Shown here: positions 60,482-64,000 of the stretch, piece by piece | Position numbering within the stretch: position 1 is the stretch's first letter | Layout of the letters: each line of letters starts with the position of its first letter | Virus record (IMG/VR): IMGVR_UViG_3300045256_000050 | Coordinates: 124,001 to 188,000 of that record | Direction: 5' to 3' (one strand) | Length of the DNA: 64,000 nt | Source: a virus | The notes under the pieces: generated by a model | Told to the model about the DNA's origin: nothing | The model's input: only the letters and a program-made list of their open reading frames with translations | The model's database searches: none | Made by a program: the position numbers and the translations under genes

Positions 60482-60778
60482 ATGATTATTTGTATTCTGG
60501 CACCCAACGACAAGGTTGAAGTGGTGCGGGAGCGGGCTAAGCAAATCCCCAAGTTTGCCAACCACACCGCCCTGTCGGTCCCCGTTTCGGCAACCGGCGA
60601 TCTCCCGGCGACTCATTGGTTCTGCACTTTCAGCACAGACGAGGAGTTGTACGCACAGATCAAAGCCCTACAGGAATTCAGTGAGGTTGTCGAGGCCGAC
60701 CCGAAGGCGTTCCTCGAAGGCAAGAAGCTTAAGCCAATTCCGCTACGCAAGGTCATCGCCGCTGGAAAGGTACAGTAA
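60482..60778 (+). CDS. Hypothetical protein, 98 aa
   Basis: Starts MIICILAPNDKVEVVRERAK after GGAGG. It has an alpha/beta pattern (THWFCTFSTDEELYAQIKAL) and a basic C-terminus (FLEGKKLKPIPLRKVIAAG). The stop overlaps the next ATG (TAATG), so it is co-translated with the oxygenase. Not recognised. Confidence 0.65.
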   Translation: MIICILAPNDKVEVVRERAKQIPKFANHTALSVPVSATGDLPATHWFCTFSTDEELYAQIKALQEFSEVVEADPKAFLEGKKLKPIPLRKVIAAGKVQ

Positions 60779-61395
60779 TGAAGTTTGTCGTGCAGCCCGA
60801 CTTCATCACGCAAGATGAAGTCGGGATCATCAAGTCGTATGAGAAGCCGCAGATCGGCGAAATCCAGAACTACCACATCAAGTCTGTGAACGATGCGGCT
60901 CGGGGCTGGACGATCATGAAGGACTTCAGCCGGACCGACGCCTCGAAGGAAGTCACCCGCTTCCAGGGCGACGGCACGCTCGTCGAAGAAGTGCCGGTCT
61001 ACTTCAAAGACCTGGGCCACAGGATCGCTCGGGCCGTTGGCGTGAGCGACGAACACATGTTCTTCCAGTACATCGTGATTGGTCCCGGCGGCGAGATTCG
61101 CAAACACTACGACGCCGGGAAACCGGGTTACATCACTTACAAGTGCAACGTGTGCGTCGAAGGCCCAGCCGACGACTTCATCTACGTCGGCGACGACGTG
61201 CTGTCGGCCAAGCCACTCGGCCTGTACTGCTTCGAGGCCAACCTGTATAAGCACTGGATGGACACGAGCGACGTGACCCGCATCGTCTTAAGCTACGGGT
61301 TCCTCGTCCCCTACGACTCCCTGGGATGGGCCGAGGACAGCCCCCGCATCCGGTTGAGCAACCGCATCTGGCAGGCTTACATCGGTCGGGGCTAA
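60778..61395 (+). CDS. 2-oxoglutarate/Fe(II)-dependent oxygenase-like protein
   Basis: 205 aa. A double-stranded beta-helix is suggested by FFQYIVIGPGGEIRKHYDAG (H-x-x-D-type near HYD), YITYKCNVCVEG, and a distal KHWMDTSDVTRIVLSYGFLV, where His and Arg would bind iron and 2-oxoglutarate. Phage members of this superfamily modify DNA bases, proteins or small molecules. The iron ligands are inferred from spacing, so the assignment is moderate. Its 3' end overlaps a convergent minus gene by ~108 nt. Confidence 0.6.
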   Translation: MKFVVQPDFITQDEVGIIKSYEKPQIGEIQNYHIKSVNDAARGWTIMKDFSRTDASKEVTRFQGDGTLVEEVPVYFKDLGHRIARAVGVSDEHMFFQYIVIGPGGEIRKHYDAGKPGYITYKCNVCVEGPADDFIYVGDDVLSAKPLGLYCFEANLYKHWMDTSDVTRIVLSYGFLVPYDSLGWAEDSPRIRLSNRIWQAYIGRG

Positions 61396-61698
61396 GAACT
61401 TGGTCTTGAACTCGTGGTAAGCAAGGATGGCGGGGTTGAGGATGGCACAGTCCGCCCCCGTCAGGTACTTGCAGGTCATGAACGTCGGGTAGTCCTTGAC
61501 CTTGTGCCTAGACGCCTTGTCGATGTACTCGTACATGCACCAAACGTCTTCTGGCAGCTTCTCTCCCGCCTGCTTGAATGCCAGGGGCAGGAAGATCACC
61601 GCCAGGAGACGCTTGTCGTCTTCGGGAATCATCCAACTCCCGAAGACCTTGCCGTCTACGACATCAACCGCCAGTTGTTTGAGTTCCGCTTCGGTCAT
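61288..61698 (-). CDS. Hypothetical protein, 136 aa
   Basis: Starts MTEAELKQLAVDVVDGKVFG. The first ~95 residues look genuine (MIPEDDKRLLAVIFLPLAFK, YEYIDKASRHKVKDYPTFMT). The last ~40 (DVSLPDAVAQPDAGAVLGPS) are antisense to the oxygenase gene and may be incidental. It overlaps the upstream minus gene by 35 nt. No family recognised. Confidence 0.6.
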   Translation of the reverse strand: MTEAELKQLAVDVVDGKVFGSWMIPEDDKRLLAVIFLPLAFKQAGEKLPEDVWCMYEYIDKASRHKVKDYPTFMTCKYLTGADCAILNPAILAYHEFKTKFLAPTDVSLPDAVAQPDAGAVLGPSQGVVGDEEPVA

Positions 61699-61942
61699 CC
61701 GATTCCTTCGGTAGTGGCGGGCACGGGTTGCCGTCCTCGTCCACGAATCCTGTCTTGTAAAAGTCGTACTCGATGTAGCCGCAGAAGCCAAGTCCGCAGA
61801 ACTTCCAGTCGTCCTTGAACTGCTGGGGCACGTCCACCTTCACCCCATTCTCGTACAACTCAACCTCATGGACATTGAGGTTCTGCATCTCCCGGTACTT
61901 CTGGATCAGTGCCCGGACTTCTTCTACGTCTACTCGGATCAT
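61664..61942 (-). CDS. Hypothetical protein, 92 aa
   Basis: Starts MIRVDVEEVRALIQKYREMQ, overlapping the Nudix stop (ATGA). A middle segment KDDWKFCGLGFCGYIEYDFY carries two Cys; the C-terminus is polar (PPLPKESDDRSGTQTTGG). Likely a small co-translated accessory protein. Not recognised. Confidence 0.65.
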   Translation of the reverse strand: MIRVDVEEVRALIQKYREMQNLNVHEVELYENGVKVDVPQQFKDDWKFCGLGFCGYIEYDFYKTGFVDEDGNPCPPLPKESDDRSGTQTTGG

Positions 61943-62592
61943 GTGGGTGGCAACATGTAAGAGGTTGAGATACGGCCCATCTGCCGGATCATGTACAGCA
62001 TGGGCCACGCCTTCGCAGCGATCACCACGCCCTCGAACTCGTCGGTCCGGTCGCAGAGCCGCTTGACGCCCTCGTAGTCGAGTAGCATCGGCTCGATGAT
62101 TTCTTCTTCTTCGTGGCCTTCCACGTCGAGCTTGCCGCTCGCCAGACAGAAGACCATCTGCACCGACTCGTCGCTCAGCCCGGCGGACGACACGATGGGC
62201 GGGCTGACTTGCAGCACACGCTCCAGCGTCAGCCCGGCCTCTTCTTTCAGTTCACGACGGGCGGCTTCGACCGGACCCTCGTCGCCGTCGATCAGTCCCG
62301 CAACGAACCCATACTCGAAGTTCTGGATCGGGTGCCGCCACTCCTTCGTGACGAGCAGCTTGAGTTCGTCCTGGCCTTCGACTGCGACGAAGGCCATGCA
62401 GATCACGGCGTCCGGTTGGATGTTCTGGAAGCTCTTGGAGAGGGCCGGGAGCTTCTTGCGGGAAGCCATCAGCCACGAACCCTTCTTCAACGTCCCGTTG
62501 CCTTCATCCCCGGTCTGGTAGTCCATCCGGTAGACGTTGAGCCAGGGGGTGTTGAGCAGGGTTTCCATCCCGGTGAGGGTCGTCGGCTTCAT
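61939..62592 (-). CDS. Nudix hydrolase, ADP-ribose-pyrophosphatase-like
   Basis: 217 aa. The Nudix box GLIDGDEGPVEAARRELKEE followed by AGL fits G-x5-E-x7-R-E-U-x-E-E-x-G-U exactly. The N-terminal strands (NVYRMDYQTGDEG, GSWLMASRKKLPAL) and PDAVICMAFV then LLVTKEWRHPIQNFEYGFVA match ADP-sugar pyrophosphatases. ADP-ribose is the likely substrate, which would connect it to the NAD genes, but other nucleoside diphosphate derivatives are possible. The ATG at 62592 follows a TGA two nt upstream. Confidence 0.88.
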   Translation of the reverse strand: MKPTTLTGMETLLNTPWLNVYRMDYQTGDEGNGTLKKGSWLMASRKKLPALSKSFQNIQPDAVICMAFVAVEGQDELKLLVTKEWRHPIQNFEYGFVAGLIDGDEGPVEAARRELKEEAGLTLERVLQVSPPIVSSAGLSDESVQMVFCLASGKLDVEGHEEEEIIEPMLLDYEGVKRLCDRTDEFEGVVIAAKAWPMLYMIRQMGRISTSYMLPPT

Positions 62593-62593
62593 C

Positions 62594-62821
62594 TCAGTCG
62601 TCTCCGAAAAGTTTGCGGGCATTAGCGATGGCGGGCACGAGGAGATCGAAAGCCTTCTTCTGGCTCTCGATCTCACGCTCGTGCCCGTCAGTGACGACCC
62701 CCGTCGGCGTCAGTACGCCGACGGTGCCGTAGGTATCAAGGTGCTTGTAAGCGTGTTCCGCCGCCTCCAGCAGCTTCAGGAACACAACGTCGTCACCCAC
62801 GTTCTTCTGTTGCTTAGGCAT
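62594..62821 (-). CDS. Hypothetical protein, 75 aa
   Basis: Starts MPKQQKNVGDDVVFLKLLEA after AAGGAG. A single helical protein (AAEHAYKHLDTYGTVGVLTP, ESQKKAFDLLVPAIANARKL). It lies between the RNA ligase (15 nt) and Nudix genes in one operon. Not recognised. Confidence 0.65.
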   Translation of the reverse strand: MPKQQKNVGDDVVFLKLLEAAEHAYKHLDTYGTVGVLTPTGVVTDGHEREIESQKKAFDLLVPAIANARKLFGDD

Positions 62822-62836
62822 CCTTGCCGCTCCTTC

Positions 62837-63934
62837 TTAGTGGAACTCGGTCCCACCCTTCCGCTCGTGGTAGTCCACCGAGATCGACTTCAGGATAACA
62901 CGCCCGAAGTTCGGCAGCAACTCGGAATACCGTTCCTTAACAGGCGTGACCACCACGCCCTCCCGGCCCTTGAACTTACTGGTGTTCTCCTCGGCCGAGC
63001 AGACGGTCGTCGTGCCGTCCGTGTGCTGCGTCAGCACGTCCATACTGAACGGCCCACGGTACAGGATCGGCACCATGTCGATCCCGTGCTTCTTGAACAA
63101 CTCCACTTTCACGTCGAAATCCAGGTACTTGCCGTTCACGGCGATGTCGAACGCCCGGTAGGCGGCGGTCTTCACCCCGTAGGCCATGTCCTGAATGCCC
63201 GGTCCGTAGATTTCTCCGTACACCACCACGTTGTTCTGGTGGGCACAGAGTTCCACGAGCAGGTTCTTCATGTTGTCGGTCATCGGCAGCCAGTAGAGCG
63301 ACTTCACGCCCTTGTCGTTCTGCGGCTTCCGACGGGTGCCGTGCGAACCGGCGACGAACGTCCACTCCATGCTGCCGTCCGTGTCGTTCGGCTGCTGGAC
63401 GATCCCGACCCGGCTGTTGGTGCCGTGCAGCTTCTCCGTGAAGATCACTTCCTCGCCGTCCACCAGCACGCCGGGGAAGTTCCCGATGTTCTCGATGTCG
63501 GTGTAGGCGTGGAACGTCCCGATGGGCGGGGCGGCATCGCCGTCCATCGCCTTGACCGGCGGCTCGTACTTCTTCACGCCCCAGGCTTCGACCATGCTCG
63601 TCCCGACGGGGAGGCTCTGGTCGTCGAGCGGGGCGAGGAACCCCTGCGACCGCTCACCCCGGAGGCGGGCCGCACGGATACGCTGGCCCGGTGGCCGGGT
63701 GCCGTCGATCTGCTTGGCGAGCGGGGCGGTGTACTTCGTGATGCCCCACTTGTCCGTCAGAGCTTCACTGACGACAGAATCGGGCGGCAGGTACACGCCT
63801 TTCTGGCCGACCTGCCAGTTGCCGGTCCCGCTGATGACCCACCAGTTTTTGACCCGAACGAGTTCGAGTCGGTCGGCACCGGGGTGCTTCTTGACTTCTT
63901 CGACCTGAACTACGTCAACGATCAGGGTACTCAT
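62837..63934 (-). CDS. RNA ligase with N-terminal OB domain, Rnl5/DRB0094-like
   Basis: 365 aa. The N-terminal ~150 residues look like an OB-type domain (VEEVKKHPGADRLELVRVKN, then KWGITKYTAPLAKQIDGTRP). The nucleotidyltransferase core has motif I FTEKLHGTNSRVGI (Lys168), motif III-like VVVYGEIYGPGIQD, AYRAFDIAV, motif IV REGVVVTPVK and motif V ILKSIS. This order (OB first, ligase second) matches the Deinococcus DraRnl/Rnl5 family, which seals 3'-OH/5'-P nicks in RNA or RNA:DNA. The ATG at 63934 was chosen because AGGAGGG precedes it. Confidence 0.85.
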   Translation of the reverse strand: MSTLIVDVVQVEEVKKHPGADRLELVRVKNWWVISGTGNWQVGQKGVYLPPDSVVSEALTDKWGITKYTAPLAKQIDGTRPPGQRIRAARLRGERSQGFLAPLDDQSLPVGTSMVEAWGVKKYEPPVKAMDGDAAPPIGTFHAYTDIENIGNFPGVLVDGEEVIFTEKLHGTNSRVGIVQQPNDTDGSMEWTFVAGSHGTRRKPQNDKGVKSLYWLPMTDNMKNLLVELCAHQNNVVVYGEIYGPGIQDMAYGVKTAAYRAFDIAVNGKYLDFDVKVELFKKHGIDMVPILYRGPFSMDVLTQHTDGTTTVCSAEENTSKFKGREGVVVTPVKERYSELLPNFGRVILKSISVDYHERKGGTEFH

Positions 63935-63937
63935 CGT

Positions 63938-63974
63938 GCCCTCCTTTCGGCAGTAAGACACTGCCCAGGAGGGC
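63938..63974 (-). promoter_or_regulatory. Ribosome-binding-site-sequestering hairpin before the RNA ligase gene
   Basis: In the minus-strand mRNA, GCCCTCCT (from 63974) can pair with AGGAGGGC, which contains the Shine-Dalgarno 4 nt before the ATG at 63934. An inner stem GGCAGT / ACTGCC strengthens the hairpin. Folding would block translation initiation, so a temperature-, protein- or RNA-controlled switch is possible. The remaining 26 bases to the window edge hold nothing recognisable. Confidence 0.6.
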
Positions 63975-64000
63975 AGGTTCACATCTTGAAGGAATCGCCC

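Overview
This window is a contiguous piece of a large T4-like contractile-tailed phage genome (Caudoviricetes, myovirus morphology). The evidence is a recognisable T4-type structural set: prohead core (gp22-like), major capsid (gp23-like), neck (gp13- and gp14-like), tail completion (gp15-like), tail sheath (gp18-like), tail tube (gp19-like), a baseplate/hub protein (gp26-like), a terminase ATPase and a gp55-like late sigma factor. Coding density is high, both strands are used, many genes overlap by 1-16 nt, and no tRNA, rRNA or host housekeeping cluster is visible. The host is not named by the sequence. A secreted protein with a C-terminal module that I associate with Planctomycetes (11638-12357) hints at a planctomycete host, but this is inference.

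Layout. 1-27 kb is mainly the virion module: scaffold and capsid, HNH genes, a first tail-tube paralogue, a terminase-like ATPase, a glycosyltransferase, two fibre-like proteins, Dam, neck proteins, a 1121-aa probable internal protein, gp15, sheath and four further tail-tube paralogues. 27-39 kb holds the late sigma factor, a second glycosyltransferase, a LOV-like PAS protein, small membrane and zinc-ribbon proteins, the gp26-like gene with a probable -1 frameshift, two more tube-like genes, a resolvase-like nuclease, a HAD-methyltransferase fusion, an ADP-ribosyltransferase-like protein and an RNA ligase. 39.6-45.5 kb is a minus-strand adhesin/fibre cluster of four LamG-like paralogues and a glycine-rich repeat protein with about 22 repeats. 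46.0-46.45 kb is a non-coding, stem-loop-rich stretch.

46.8-56.3 kb is the most unusual part. Minus-strand genes encode all four enzymes of deamidated NAD synthesis from nicotinamide (nicotinamidase, nicotinate phosphoribosyltransferase, NaMN adenylyltransferase, glutamine-dependent NAD synthetase). They are interleaved with a protein kinase, a PP2C-like phosphatase and a vWA protein, which together resemble the TerY-P signalling triad, plus a methionine aminopeptidase. 56.3-60.4 kb carries a family 4 uracil-DNA glycosylase and a Thg1-like 3'-5' RNA polymerase gene. The Thg1 gene is split exactly inside its SDE catalytic motif by a 2359-nt group II intron with its own reverse transcriptase. 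60.5-64 kb has a 2OG-Fe(II) oxygenase, a Nudix hydrolase and a second RNA ligase.

Working hypothesis: besides building the virion, the phage replenishes NAD+ and repairs RNA during infection, a plausible counter to NAD-depleting and tRNA-cleaving defences. Two regulatory themes recur. At least eleven genes have an AT-rich -10-like hexamer or heptamer 4-5 nt before the ATG, predicting leaderless transcripts. Several genes carry a short aromatic N-terminus resembling the T4 capsid-targeting sequence, suggesting a set of packaged, ejected proteins.
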